A stretch of DNA of 64,000 nt from Shewanella zhangzhouensis (GCF_019457615.1 NZ_CP080414.1:494501-558500); one strand, 5' to 3'; counted from the first letter of the stretch, positions 25,949 to 34,682 are shown. Notes: generated by a model from the sequence alone, not told the origin. Numbers and translations are program-made.

Positions 25949-26190
25949 AGGTGACTTGTCCTTGTTGTGTTGCGGCTAAGCTGCCGCGAAGCACTTCCTT
26001 AGTGCCATCAGCCGGGTTAACGGCGAATGGCCATGGCTCAACAGGTTTTTGCGGGATATTGAGGCCCGCTGTTACAGGGTTTTAACCTGAACGAAACCTC
26101 ATGTTATGGAGCTGTAAATGGATGGGCAATTGCACAAATGCACTATACTTGCGGCTTTTCGTCCGTGGGGGATGCTACTTTCGACTAGGT

Positions 26191-26211
26191 GGCCGGACGA
26201 TTATTCCGGCC
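26191..26211. terminator. GC-rich hairpin beside the DUF971 gene end
   Basis: GGCCGGA-cgattat-TCCGGCC, 10 bp from the DUF971 stop. It lacks a T-run, so it is a weak terminator candidate or 3'-end stabiliser. Confidence 0.35.
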
Positions 26212-26220
26212 CTTGAAACA

Positions 26221-26601
26221 CTAGCGATAACTGATATTCATGGGGATCATTGGCTCTCTGGAGCCTTTTTCGGCACGCAGCCGCGCCAGATATTGTTCCC
26301 ATAAATTTAATTGATTGGTGGCGAGTTGATGCAATACCTGCCACGAATAAAGTCCGGTATCATGGCCGTCATCAAACACCAGTTTAACCGCGTAGTTACC
26401 TACGGGTTCGATGGCCGTGATGTTGACGTCCTTTTTATGGGTAACCAGTACCGGGTTACCGTGGCCGTGAACTTCTGCCGATGGGGAGTAAACCCTCAGG
26501 AATTCGCAGCTCAGCTGATACTGGCTGCCATCGTCAAATCCCACTTCCAGCAGACGTGATTTTCGTTTCAGCTTAAGGGATACAACCTGGGGATGGCTCA
26601 T
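26221..26601 (-). CDS. DUF971 (gamma-butyrobetaine hydroxylase N-domain-like) protein
   Basis: 126 residues from ATG 26601 (GGAG upstream). The motif pattern VSLKLKRKSRLLEVGFDDGSQYQLSCEFLRVYSPSAEV and NYAVKLVFDDGHDTGLYSW is the DUF971 domain, which in eukaryotes and some bacteria begins gamma-butyrobetaine hydroxylases and in stand-alone form may bind a metal or act with Fe-S cluster systems; the function of the short form is not established. In many gammaproteobacteria this gene sits beside hslU; here hslU is 15 kb away. It is divergent from the STAND regulator gene. Confidence 0.85.
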   Translation of the reverse strand: MSHPQVVSLKLKRKSRLLEVGFDDGSQYQLSCEFLRVYSPSAEVHGHGNPVLVTHKKDVNITAIEPVGNYAVKLVFDDGHDTGLYSWQVLHQLATNQLNLWEQYLARLRAEKGSREPMIPMNISYR

Positions 26602-26719
26602 GGGGGCTCCTGACCGTAGATTAACCCGGGTATGGTCGCTCGCTTTGCGATGATTGTGAACCCCGAAACACAGAAAAAGGTGTGGCTTTCCAGCCAAGGT
26701 CACAGAGGGCTTCAAAGGG

Positions 26720-29700
26720 ATGACAGAGACGATTTTCTTCTTCGGCGACTGGCAGGTTTCGCCCCAAAGCAACCGCGTCAGTCGCGGCAGTATCAGCCGC
26801 CAGCTCGAGCCCAAGGCCATGGAGGTACTCTTGTTTCTGTGCCAGCGCCAGGGAGAGGTTGTCAGCAGTGATGAACTGCTGGATGCCTGCTGGGCCGGTC
26901 TTGAGACAGGCGATAATCCGCTGCATAAAACCATCGCCGTGCTGCGTCGTGCTCTGGATGACAGTGCCACCAATCCCCAATTTATCGAGACCCTGCGCCG
27001 CCGCGGTTACCGCACCCTGGCGCCTGTTTCTTTTCCGTCTGGCCATGAACAGGGTGCTGCCGAAGGCGTGTGGCAGGCGGGGTCACCTTTTCCGGGGCTG
27101 CGCCCCTTCGGCAGCCAGGACGCCGACGTATTTTTCGGCCGCCGGGAGCAAATCAACACCCTGCTTGAGAATATCCATCGCCAGGTACGCAGTGGCCGGG
27201 GCCTGTGTTTGTTGCTTGGCCCCAGTGGCAGCGGTAAAACGTCGCTGATCCACGCCGGTATTCTGCCCAACCTCAGTACCCCTCAGGGAGTTAATGGCAT
27301 CGGCCTGGTGTCCAGCGCCGGGCTGGATATGGCCGATGTGGCCCCGGGTGCGCTGATGCTGGAGCTGGCATCGGCCATGCTCGACTGGGAGGTGGATGAT
27401 AAGCCGGTATTTGAGGGTGAAAGTGCCGACACTCTCGCCCTGATGCTTGGCCAGAGCGGCGAGTCTGTGACAGAAAGCTTGCTGGCGGCGTTGCCTTCAG
27501 GACGCTGGGAAAAACCGCGTTTTGCACTGGTGGTGGACAGGCTCGAAGTTCTGCTCTCTTCGCCTGCGTTTGATGAAGCAGACAGAAGTGCATTTCTGGC
27601 GTTGCTGGATACTTTTTCCCGCAGTGGTGCCCTGTTGGTTCTCTGTGCCTGTCGCAACGACTTTTATCCTCTGGTGGTAAGCCACAGTGTGCTGATGGCG
27701 GGCAAGGGCAACGGCGCACACTTTGACCTGGAGCCACCCAGTCGCCAATCACTGCTGCAAATGATCCGTTTGCCTGCAGCTGCGGCGGGGCTCAGTTGGG
27801 AGCATGATAAAGACAGCGCCCTGGGGCTGGATGAGCTTCTCTGCCGAGAGGCGGCCGAGAGTCCGGATGCCTTGCCCATGCTGCAATACCTGTTGCAGGC
27901 GCTGTATCTGGCCCGGGATGAATCCAATCAGCTAAAACTCGATGTCTACCACAGACTGGGCGGCATCGAAGGCGCCATCGGCCGCGCCGCCGATGAGGCC
28001 ATTGCCGACCAGAGCGCCACCACCCGCGCCGCTCTGCCCGGGGTGTTGGCGCGGCTGGTGACCCTCAAGGAAGATGAGCTGTCGGTAACCAGTCGCAGTG
28101 CCCGCTACAGTGAGCTTTCCACCGGGGATGAGCGCCGACTGGTACAGGCGCTGGTGGACAGCCGGTTGTTTGTCTCCCATCTCGAGGGAGCCGAACCCAG
28201 TTTCAGTGTGGCCCACGAAGCCTTGCTGCGGCGCTGGCGCCGTGCGTCACGCTGGATTGAAGAACATCGGCAGTTGCTGGCGCTCAAGTCGCGCCTGTTT
28301 CATCAGGCCAGCCGCTGGCACAGTGCGGGGCGTGAGCGTGACTACCTGCTCGGGCCGGGCAAGCCCATGCTGGAGGCGAGGCAACTCCTCGAAGATGGCC
28401 AATTGGCGCTGGATGCGCAAAGTCGTGACTTTATTCATGCCTCCCTCGCCCGGGATGTGCGCCGCAGCTGGATAAAGCGAGGCACTGTGGCACTGCTTGG
28501 TGTGCTGACGCTAATTTCCGTGGTGATGGGCGTCAGGAGTATGCAGGCCGAGCGCCTTGCCACCGAGCGGCGTCTCGCTGCTGAAGATTTGCTGGGTTTT
28601 ATGGTGGGCCAGTTCGCCGACCGGCTGCGCAGCATCGGCCGTATGGACTTGCTCGACGGGGTCAGCAACAAGGCGCTGGATTATTTCAGTACGCCCGACG
28701 CCAGTTTGTCGGTGGCAGCGCTGTTCCGCCATGGTCAGACACTGGAGGCCATGGGTGAGGTGGCCTACAGCCGCGAAAAGCCCGATGAGGCCAGGGCGGC
28801 GCTGCTGGCAGCGCGGGATAAGCTATTGCCCCTCAGAGGCCGTGATGTGCCTCAGCTCGAACTGTACAAAACCCTGGGCGCCAATGCGTTTTGGCTGGGG
28901 CAGATTGAGTACGACAACAACAATTGGGAAGAGGTAAAAATCTGGTTCGGGGCATACCTTGAGCACAGTGAAGCCATGGTGAAACTGGCACCGGAAAGTC
29001 GGGATGCACGTTTGGAGCTTTCTTATGCCGAAAACTCCCTCGGCAGTCTCGCCATGAAGCTGCAGGATTACCCCTTGGCTCAGCAAATGTTTGAGGCTTC
29101 TCTCGCCCTGAAATTACAGCTGCTCAGCGACGCCCCCGACGATGGCCAGCTGATTGCTGACGTGGCCGATACCCAATCCTGGCTTGCCAGCGCGGCCATG
29201 GCCACGGGGGATATTCCCCTTGCAGTGAAACTGCATACCGATATTGGCACCTTGCTTGGGCGCTCCAGTGAGGCCTACGCCCTCGACCGTCTGTCCCACA
29301 GTCAGGCCAATCTTGCCCGTCTGTATGAGTGGCTTGGCAATACCGACGCAGCCAGGGAAGCCATCCTCAGGGCCAAAGCCATTCGCATTCAGGCCCTGGC
29401 CAAAGACCCGGGTAACCAATCCTGGCGCTACGACCTGTTGATAACCGGTCTGCACGAGATTGAACTCGGCATAGGTTCCGGCTCCGAGGCTGAATTGGAA
29501 GCCAGCCGACAGCGACTCAGCGCCGAAGCCGAGACGTTGTCGCTCCAGCGCCAGCAAAAGTTTGCCGAGCTGTATCCGCTCGCTGCCGGCAGACGGCTGT
29601 TGCAACTTGGGCATTTTACCGCCGCCGAAGCCATGGCCGAGCAGGCAATCGCGGTGTTGTCGGCAGGGGCGGCCCAGGTGTCCGACGACTGGGAAGATAA

Positions 29701-29944
29701 GGCCCGGATGGCGGATGCCGAACTGCTGTTGGCACAGAGCCAGTCGGCGCAGGGCAAAGGTGAGGAAAGGTTGGCTATGTGCCGGTCGGTGAAAACCCGC
29801 CTCGACCCGGTTATCGCCGTGTCACGGGCCCCGCGATTTGTGCGTGCCTATGTGATGGCGTTGGAATGTCTGGGGCAGACGGATGCCGCCGATGCTCTTA
29901 AAAGCCCACTTGCCGCTCAGGGGGTTAGATTCCAGACTTTCTGA
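26720..29944 (+). CDS. Winged-helix regulator fused to STAND ATPase, membrane helix and TPR-like region
   Basis: 1074 residues, far longer than CadC/ToxR regulators. Residues 1-102 are an OmpR/ToxR-type winged helix (LEPKAMEVLLFLCQRQGEVV, then IETLRRRGYRTL). The nSTAND1-like region starts SPFPGLRPFGSQDADVFFGR (122-141), with Walker A GPSGSGKT at 167-174 and a Walker B-like VVDRLE at about 271-276. A further ~310-residue helical STAND extension is followed by a membrane helix at about 588-608 (VALLGVLTLISVVMGV). Residues about 610-1074 look like an alpha-solenoid/TPR. I infer a cytosolic DNA-binding ATPase with a periplasmic sensor. DP-EP follows 130 bp downstream. Confidence 0.85.
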   Translation: MTETIFFFGDWQVSPQSNRVSRGSISRQLEPKAMEVLLFLCQRQGEVVSSDELLDACWAGLETGDNPLHKTIAVLRRALDDSATNPQFIETLRRRGYRTLAPVSFPSGHEQGAAEGVWQAGSPFPGLRPFGSQDADVFFGRREQINTLLENIHRQVRSGRGLCLLLGPSGSGKTSLIHAGILPNLSTPQGVNGIGLVSSAGLDMADVAPGALMLELASAMLDWEVDDKPVFEGESADTLALMLGQSGESVTESLLAALPSGRWEKPRFALVVDRLEVLLSSPAFDEADRSAFLALLDTFSRSGALLVLCACRNDFYPLVVSHSVLMAGKGNGAHFDLEPPSRQSLLQMIRLPAAAAGLSWEHDKDSALGLDELLCREAAESPDALPMLQYLLQALYLARDESNQLKLDVYHRLGGIEGAIGRAADEAIADQSATTRAALPGVLARLVTLKEDELSVTSRSARYSELSTGDERRLVQALVDSRLFVSHLEGAEPSFSVAHEALLRRWRRASRWIEEHRQLLALKSRLFHQASRWHSAGRERDYLLGPGKPMLEARQLLEDGQLALDAQSRDFIHASLARDVRRSWIKRGTVALLGVLTLISVVMGVRSMQAERLATERRLAAEDLLGFMVGQFADRLRSIGRMDLLDGVSNKALDYFSTPDASLSVAALFRHGQTLEAMGEVAYSREKPDEARAALLAARDKLLPLRGRDVPQLELYKTLGANAFWLGQIEYDNNNWEEVKIWFGAYLEHSEAMVKLAPESRDARLELSYAENSLGSLAMKLQDYPLAQQMFEASLALKLQLLSDAPDDGQLIADVADTQSWLASAAMATGDIPLAVKLHTDIGTLLGRSSEAYALDRLSHSQANLARLYEWLGNTDAAREAILRAKAIRIQALAKDPGNQSWRYDLLITGLHEIELGIGSGSEAELEASRQRLSAEAETLSLQRQQKFAELYPLAAGRRLLQLGHFTAAEAMAEQAIAVLSAGAAQVSDDWEDKARMADAELLLAQSQSAQGKGEERLAMCRSVKTRLDPVIAVSRAPRFVRAYVMALECLGQTDAADALKSPLAAQGVRFQTF

Positions 29945-29978
29945 TTCTATTTTATGAAATAAAATCAATTGACTACCC

Positions 29979-29997
29979 CGTAAGCTTGCCGGAAGGT
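29979..29997 (+). repeat. Operator-like direct repeat, copy 1
   Basis: CGTAAGCTTGCCGGAAGGT; 18 of 19 bases match the copy at 30594. It lies 80 bp before the DP-EP ATG, overlapping an inverted repeat (AAGCTTGCC with GGCAAGCTT). Confidence 0.6.
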
Positions 29998-30076
29998 GCC
30001 TTCAGGCAAGCTTGTTAGTATGGCCTTAGCAGCCCCCGCGGCGGGGGCTCATAGACAGCAAAATAAAGGAAAATCT

Positions 30077-30424
30077 ATGTCAGTTCAGAATATTCAGGTC
30101 ACTGTGTCTCTCGATGCCAATAACACCCCGGTATTTAACTATGTGCCGGCAGGACCCGTGGTCGTGACCGAATCAGGCACCCAGATTATTTATTCGTTGC
30201 AGGACAAGACCGGTAAAGGCCTGAGTTTTGCCGGTGCGGCCTTTGCTACCCCGTTTGATCAGGTGATAGATGCGGTGGAGTTGCTGAATGAAACCACCCT
30301 GGCCCTCTATGACACAGATACCATAGTCGGCGAGACCGGCTTCAGACTGGTGTTCAACATAGCCGGCAGCACGCTGCAACTTTGCAGCCCTGACCCCCAG
30401 GTCATCAATAAAGACGTGAAGTAA
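30077..30424 (+). CDS. DP-EP family protein
   Basis: 115 residues from ATG 30077 (AAAGGA 6 bp upstream). Beta-rich and without signal peptide or Cys-based motifs, starting MSVQNIQVTVSLDANNTPVF and continuing YVPAGPVVVTESGTQIIYSL, with SPDPQVINKDVK at the C-terminus. I match this to the small DP-EP family seen in Shewanella, whose function is unknown to me. A strong terminator follows. The upstream 19-bp repeat and the large STAND regulator suggest it is the regulator's target. Confidence 0.7.
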   Translation: MSVQNIQVTVSLDANNTPVFNYVPAGPVVVTESGTQIIYSLQDKTGKGLSFAGAAFATPFDQVIDAVELLNETTLALYDTDTIVGETGFRLVFNIAGSTLQLCSPDPQVINKDVK

Positions 30425-30435
30425 TTTGGTACGTC

Positions 30436-30472
30436 ACACACACCCGGCCCTGTGCCGGGTGTGTTTGTTTTA
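30436..30472 (+). terminator. Terminator of the DP-EP gene
   Basis: ACACACCCGGC-cctgt-GCCGGGTGTGT followed by TTGTTTT. 11-bp perfect stem. Confidence 0.92.
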
Positions 30473-30593
30473 GGGCGCAGCAATGGCGGGTGGAGCCCCG
30501 GTTTTGGCCATTTTTGGTGGCAAAAGATAGCCTTTCAGCGGAAATCAGTCTTCGTAAGGTTTATTTATATCATTTGATATCAGTGTTTTGCGT

Positions 30594-30612
30594 CGTAAGC
30601 TTGCGGGAAGGT
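30594..30612 (+). repeat. Operator-like direct repeat, copy 2
   Basis: CGTAAGCTTGCGGGAAGGT, one base different from the copy at 29979, and 59 bp before the diguanylate cyclase ATG. A TTGACG lies six bases downstream at 30618. Confidence 0.6.
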
Positions 30613-30670
30613 TAAAGTTGACGCCGCATTCTAAAGTGGTTGGCATAGGACACACCGTCAGGAGCCAGCC

Positions 30671-31582
30671 ATGTACCCCGTCCATGAAAATTATTGTGAA
30701 TTTGCCGCCGTTGCCGAGGTCGTTCAGTGCCTTCAGCAACCCATGGCTTTGGCCGATGCCTCCGGTAAGGTGCTCTGCGTGAATCAAGCCGCAGCCGCAT
30801 TGCTGGGGGACGAAGCTGAGACCTTTATTGGGGAGCTGTGGCCAAGTTGGCTGGAGAGTGGATATCAGGGCCTCTATCGGGAACTGCAGTCTGCCGCCGA
30901 AGGGCAATATCAGGGTCTGCAACACGGCGGCAGGGAAGTGCAGCTTCGGCGGGTGGACGGTGCCCTGTTGTGGGTGAAGCTGAGTCTGTCGTTTGTGCAA
31001 GGGTTGTTGCCGCTGTTTCTGGTGGGTTTTGAGGACTTGTCTTCGCAAAAGGCGGAGGTGCAAAGGCTCACTGCGCTGGCGGCCACCGATTATTTAACCG
31101 GTCTTGCCAATCGTCGCACCCTGATGGAGGCGCTGGAAAAACAGTGGCGACAGTGTCTGGCCCGTCGTCACCCTATCAGTGTGGTGATTGTGGATGTGGA
31201 CTTTTTCAAGCAGTTCAACGATCTCTACGGCCATTTAAAGGGTGATGACTGCCTCCGGCAGATTGCTGCTGCCTTGGCTTCTGCCCTGCCTTCACCCCAA
31301 TGCCTGGCAGCGCGATTCGGCGGTGAAGAGTTTGTGCTGCTGCTCCCCGGCCTTAATGCGGCCATGGCGGAATTGATAGCCAAACAGGTGTCTGAGGCGG
31401 TAGCAGCCATAGATATTGCCGCCATGGGCTTGCCACAGGGGGCTTTGCTGACCGTCAGCCAGGGGATTGCCTGTGAGATAAGTGGTCAGTTCCGCACTGC
31501 CGATGCCATGTTGCTGGGGGCCGATACGGCGCTGTACCGGGCCAAGCGCGAAGGCAGAAACAAGATAATACTGTCGGACTGA
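30671..31582 (+). CDS. PAS-GGDEF diguanylate cyclase
   Basis: 303 residues. Residues about 15-125 form a PAS domain (VVQCLQQPMALADASGKVLC and LGDEAETFIGELWPSW). The GGDEF domain starts DYLTGLANRRTLMEAL (about 138) and carries an intact GGEEF signature in ARFGGEEFVLLL. The nine residues before it are SPQCLAARF, so the inhibitory RxxD I-site is absent and product feedback should be lost. No membrane helix or EAL domain. It should make c-di-GMP from GTP in the cytosol. The preceding 19-bp repeat may put it under the STAND regulator. Confidence 0.9.
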   Translation: MYPVHENYCEFAAVAEVVQCLQQPMALADASGKVLCVNQAAAALLGDEAETFIGELWPSWLESGYQGLYRELQSAAEGQYQGLQHGGREVQLRRVDGALLWVKLSLSFVQGLLPLFLVGFEDLSSQKAEVQRLTALAATDYLTGLANRRTLMEALEKQWRQCLARRHPISVVIVDVDFFKQFNDLYGHLKGDDCLRQIAAALASALPSPQCLAARFGGEEFVLLLPGLNAAMAELIAKQVSEAVAAIDIAAMGLPQGALLTVSQGIACEISGQFRTADAMLLGADTALYRAKREGRNKIILSD

Positions 31583-31597
31583 GCGGGGAGGGATGCC

Positions 31598-31849
31598 ATG
31601 AACTGGCAGGCAATTTCCAAGCTGGGCTGCGGCCGTGAGCGGGCCAAAACCTTCCTCGAGCTGCAACGCAAACGCTATGGCCGCACGCCCCAGCAGGCGG
31701 CGCTGTCGCTGTGGAAGGGGATTTGCACCGAGCCTTCGGCCCGGTGCATCGTCATGGATCTTAAAAACCTATCCCGGCAACCCCATCTCGACGGTAGCGA
31801 AAAGGCCTATTTACACGGAGTGCTCAATCATTTTGACCATCTGTCCTGA
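31598..31849 (+). CDS. Conserved hypothetical small protein
   Basis: 83 residues, starting 16 bp after the cyclase stop with GGGAGGG upstream, so co-transcribed. Basic and helical, no signal peptide or membrane span. The sequence runs SKLGCGRERAKTFLELQRKR then ALSLWKGICTEPSARCIVMD, with two Cys (C11, C43) plus C50. I recognise no family. It could be a cyclase accessory factor by position only. Confidence 0.6.
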   Translation: MNWQAISKLGCGRERAKTFLELQRKRYGRTPQQAALSLWKGICTEPSARCIVMDLKNLSRQPHLDGSEKAYLHGVLNHFDHLS

Positions 31850-31866
31850 AAGGGGCACAAAGGTCA

Positions 31867-33159
31867 TCAGCCCTTGAACACCTTGCCGTCTTTCATCACG
31901 AAGCTGACATTTTCCAGCAGGCGGATATTGTCCAGTGGGTTGCCGTCTACTGCGATGATGTCGGCCAGGAAGCCGGGTTTCAGCTCGCCTACATCCTGCT
32001 GTTTCAGCAGGGCGGCGCTGGTAAGGGTGGCTGCCTGAATCGCCTGCAGTGGCGTCATACCAAATTGCACCATGGTGGCGAACTGCTTGCCATTGTCACC
32101 ATGGGGATAAATGGCGGCATCCGAGCCAAATACCATTCGGGCACCGGCCTTGGTGGCCTTGCGGAAACTATCGCGCTGGGCCTGAGACACCTGTTTTTCT
32201 TTATTGATGTTTTCCTCAGGCACACCGTTGGCTGCGCCAAAGGCGAGGGTGTACTCGGTGTTGTAAATATCGCAGCTCAGGTAAGTGCCGTTTTTGATGG
32301 CCAGCTTGATGGCCTCATCGTCGAGAAAACTGCAGTGCTCTATGCTGTCGATGCCGGCGCGGATGGCGGCCTTGATGCCGCCGGTGCCATGGGCGTGGGC
32401 GGCGATGATAAGCCCGCGCTGATGGGCTTCTTCAGCAGCGGCCCTGAGTTCATCTTCGGTGTATTGTTGTACGCCCACCTTGGTGCCCTTGGAGAACACA
32501 CCGCCGGTGGCGCAAATCTTTAAGGTGTTGGCGCCGTATTTGATATTTTCCCGCGCCTTGGCCCGTACCGCCCAGGGACCATCGGCCACACCGCCGGCAA
32601 CCGAGTGCATTTCGGGGGCGCTGAAGTTGTCGTCGCAATGGCCACCCGTGATTGACAGGGCATGGCCCGCGCTCCAAATACGTGGGCCGGGGATTTCACC
32701 GGCATTGATACCATCACGTACCGCAATCACGCTGTAGCCCGAATCGCCGAGATCCCGCACCGTGGTAAAGCCTGCTTCGAGGGTCTTTTTGGCGTTTTTC
32801 ACCGCCTTGACCGTCTGACGGGGGATTGAGTAGTTCATCGATTCGAGGAAGTTGTCCTCGGCATCGCTGCCAAGATGCACGTGCATGTCCATCAGCCCCG
32901 GCAACAGGGTCTTGCCTTTGAGTTCAATGAGCTCGCTGCCAACTGGGATGTCGAGCTTGCCCTGGGTAGCCAACTCAACGATGCGACCCTCTTCGATTTT
33001 CAGCAGCGGCGAGTCAATTATCTTGCCGCTGCGCACATCCAGCAGTGCATCGGCGCTGATAAAGGTGGCAGACAATGCCGAAAAGGGCAGCATGGCCGCC
33101 GACAAAGTCAATGACAGTGACAAATAAGACAAGCGGGGCAGGGATGAGGTATGGCGCAT
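31867..33159 (-). CDS. Secreted amidohydrolase-family metallohydrolase
   Basis: 430 residues. A signal peptide (about 1-30, ending PFSALSA) precedes an imidazolonepropionase/Xaa-Pro-dipeptidase-like amidohydrolase: KTLLPGLMDMHVHLGSD with metal-binding H93 and H95, then TTVRDLGDSGYSVIAVRDGI, IIAAHAHGTGGI (further His ligands), SIEHCSFLDDEAI, MVFGSDAAIYPHGDN with the metal Asp, and the C-terminal KPGFLADIIAVDGNPL. It should be a periplasmic Zn enzyme cleaving amide or peptide bonds; the substrate is unknown. Confidence 0.88.
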   Translation of the reverse strand: MRHTSSLPRLSYLSLSLTLSAAMLPFSALSATFISADALLDVRSGKIIDSPLLKIEEGRIVELATQGKLDIPVGSELIELKGKTLLPGLMDMHVHLGSDAEDNFLESMNYSIPRQTVKAVKNAKKTLEAGFTTVRDLGDSGYSVIAVRDGINAGEIPGPRIWSAGHALSITGGHCDDNFSAPEMHSVAGGVADGPWAVRAKARENIKYGANTLKICATGGVFSKGTKVGVQQYTEDELRAAAEEAHQRGLIIAAHAHGTGGIKAAIRAGIDSIEHCSFLDDEAIKLAIKNGTYLSCDIYNTEYTLAFGAANGVPEENINKEKQVSQAQRDSFRKATKAGARMVFGSDAAIYPHGDNGKQFATMVQFGMTPLQAIQAATLTSAALLKQQDVGELKPGFLADIIAVDGNPLDNIRLLENVSFVMKDGKVFKG

Positions 33160-33292
33160 CGGATGTTCTCGTTGTTGTTCTGCAAAATGGCCCGGCAGCG
33201 GGCAGATTTTTGAGCATACCTCAGCGACCCGGACGCAACAACGCCCGGACAGGAGTCTTTACTTTCAAGGGGTTCAGCCCTGGTGAGGGACC

Positions 33293-33874
33293 TTAGCAGG
33301 ATATCCGGTGCAGGCGATTGTGACTGAAATAATAAAAGGCATCCTGGGGTTTATCCTGGCGCCACATCTCGTCATCACCGAGGTTTTGCAGCAGGCCTCT
33401 GAGTACCACGCCGGTCACCCCGTGTGACACCAAAATCACTTTTTGCGGTGTGGCCGGGTCCTCAAGCCAGTGAAGCAGACGCTCACGCAGTGCACTCAAT
33501 GGCTCGGCGCCGGGGCCCTTGATATACCAGCCCGGCATGGCCTCGAGTCCCGGCCAGCTGCTGTGGATATCGGGGATATGTTCCTGTTCCCACTCACCCA
33601 AGCCGGCTTCTTTGATGCGTGGCTCTGGGATGATGCTGTCAGGCGTGCGCCCCAGGGTGTCGGCCACGATAGCGGCGGTTTCCATCGCCCGACCCAAAGG
33701 GCTCGTCAGCAGGGCGTAGTCGTCGAGGTTGCCACAACGCCTGAGTGCCTGCCCGTAGGCTCTGGCCTGCGCTCTGCCAAGGGCGGTGAGGGGCGAGTCG
33801 CAGTGTCCCTGGAGTCGCCTTTGGGCATTGAACTCTGTTTGGCCGTGGCGAAGCAGAAAAATATCGGTGGGCAT
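33293..33874 (-). CDS. Histidine phosphatase (phosphoglycerate-mutase-like) protein
   Basis: 193 residues. The catalytic R9-H10-G11 is in LLRHGQTEFNAQ, followed by GHCDSPLTALGRAQARAYG, TSPLGRAMETAAIVAD, E-rich region KEAGLGEWEQ, and the second catalytic His in VILVSHGVTGVVLRGL. The fold matches cofactor-dependent phosphatases such as CobC/GpmB types. It should dephosphorylate small molecules through a phosphohistidine; substrate unknown. No clear operon partner. Confidence 0.88.
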   Translation of the reverse strand: MPTDIFLLRHGQTEFNAQRRLQGHCDSPLTALGRAQARAYGQALRRCGNLDDYALLTSPLGRAMETAAIVADTLGRTPDSIIPEPRIKEAGLGEWEQEHIPDIHSSWPGLEAMPGWYIKGPGAEPLSALRERLLHWLEDPATPQKVILVSHGVTGVVLRGLLQNLGDDEMWRQDKPQDAFYYFSHNRLHRISC

Positions 33875-34101
33875 GGCAAACCTTTCACGAATTACAGCGG
33901 TAAAGACGGGACTCTAGCCGAGCTGACAGGTGGCGGCAAGCGGATTGGCATGCAGAGCCCGACCCCGCTTACGTCATGGCAAGCCCAGCAGTCGTTGATG
34001 TCCAATGCCCTTGATAGTGGGGCGACTGGCAATTTGTTTGGCAGCAAACTAGAGTTTTGATTGATTTTTATACTGTTAATCAATCAGACAAGGACGCGAC
34101 C

Positions 34102-34671
34102 ATGAAACTTGGATACTTAGCCATTCCCCTCATCTTAGTGCTTGGTGGCTGCGCCACCGGCTCGACTCCCGAGGCCAAGAAGGCCAATGCCAGAAAAGAA
34201 ACCGCCGGAGCGCTGCAGGATATCTATAAAGATCATCCCACAGCAAAGTCTGCGGTATCTTCCAGTTTGGGGTATCTGGTGTGTACCGGCAGCGACAGTT
34301 ACCTGTTTGCAGCCTCCACCGGGGGGGGAGTTTGTACCTTCAGCAGCGCCGGCAAGATTGAATACTATCGCTTCGCCTCCCTCGGTGCCGGGTTGGGAAT
34401 TGGGTTTAAAAAAGTGGCCTTCCTCTATACCTTCCACGATGCCGCTGCCATGCAGCGTTTTCGTACCGAGGGCTGGGATGCCGGCGCCCGCGCCGAAGCC
34501 ACGGCCCGACACGAGGAAGATGGTGGCCAGGTGGCGGCGAATACTTCCTACGATGTGGGTGGTGTGAAGGTGTTCCAGTCGGCCATCTGGGGCGCTGCCG
34601 CTCAGGCCACGGTTCAGGGATACAAATTCTGGCCCACTGACTTTACCCAGGATGTGACTGAGTACAATTAG
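34102..34671 (+). CDS. Lipoprotein with a probable SYLF-like domain
   Basis: 189 residues from ATG 34102 (AAGGA upstream; the longer frame has no SD). The N-terminus MKLGYLAIPLILVLGGCATG has a lipobox (LGGC), so it should be lipidated, with A/T at +2. The body SLGYLVCTGSDSYLFAASTG, then GGVCTFSSAGKIEYYRFASL and GLGIGFKKVAFLYTFHD resembles bacterial Ysc84/SYLF lipid-binding proteins, though the match is from memory. Function unknown. A TTCCGGTAGTG hairpin follows. The two-component operon begins 109 bp downstream. Confidence 0.7.
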   Translation: MKLGYLAIPLILVLGGCATGSTPEAKKANARKETAGALQDIYKDHPTAKSAVSSSLGYLVCTGSDSYLFAASTGGGVCTFSSAGKIEYYRFASLGAGLGIGFKKVAFLYTFHDAAAMQRFRTEGWDAGARAEATARHEEDGGQVAANTSYDVGGVKVFQSAIWGAAAQATVQGYKFWPTDFTQDVTEYN

Positions 34672-34682
34672 ACGACTGATTT

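Noticed and set aside
26603..26973. Upstream extension of the DUF971 frame
   Set aside because: No start or SD is near it and it would overlap the divergent regulator; the homology begins at 26601.
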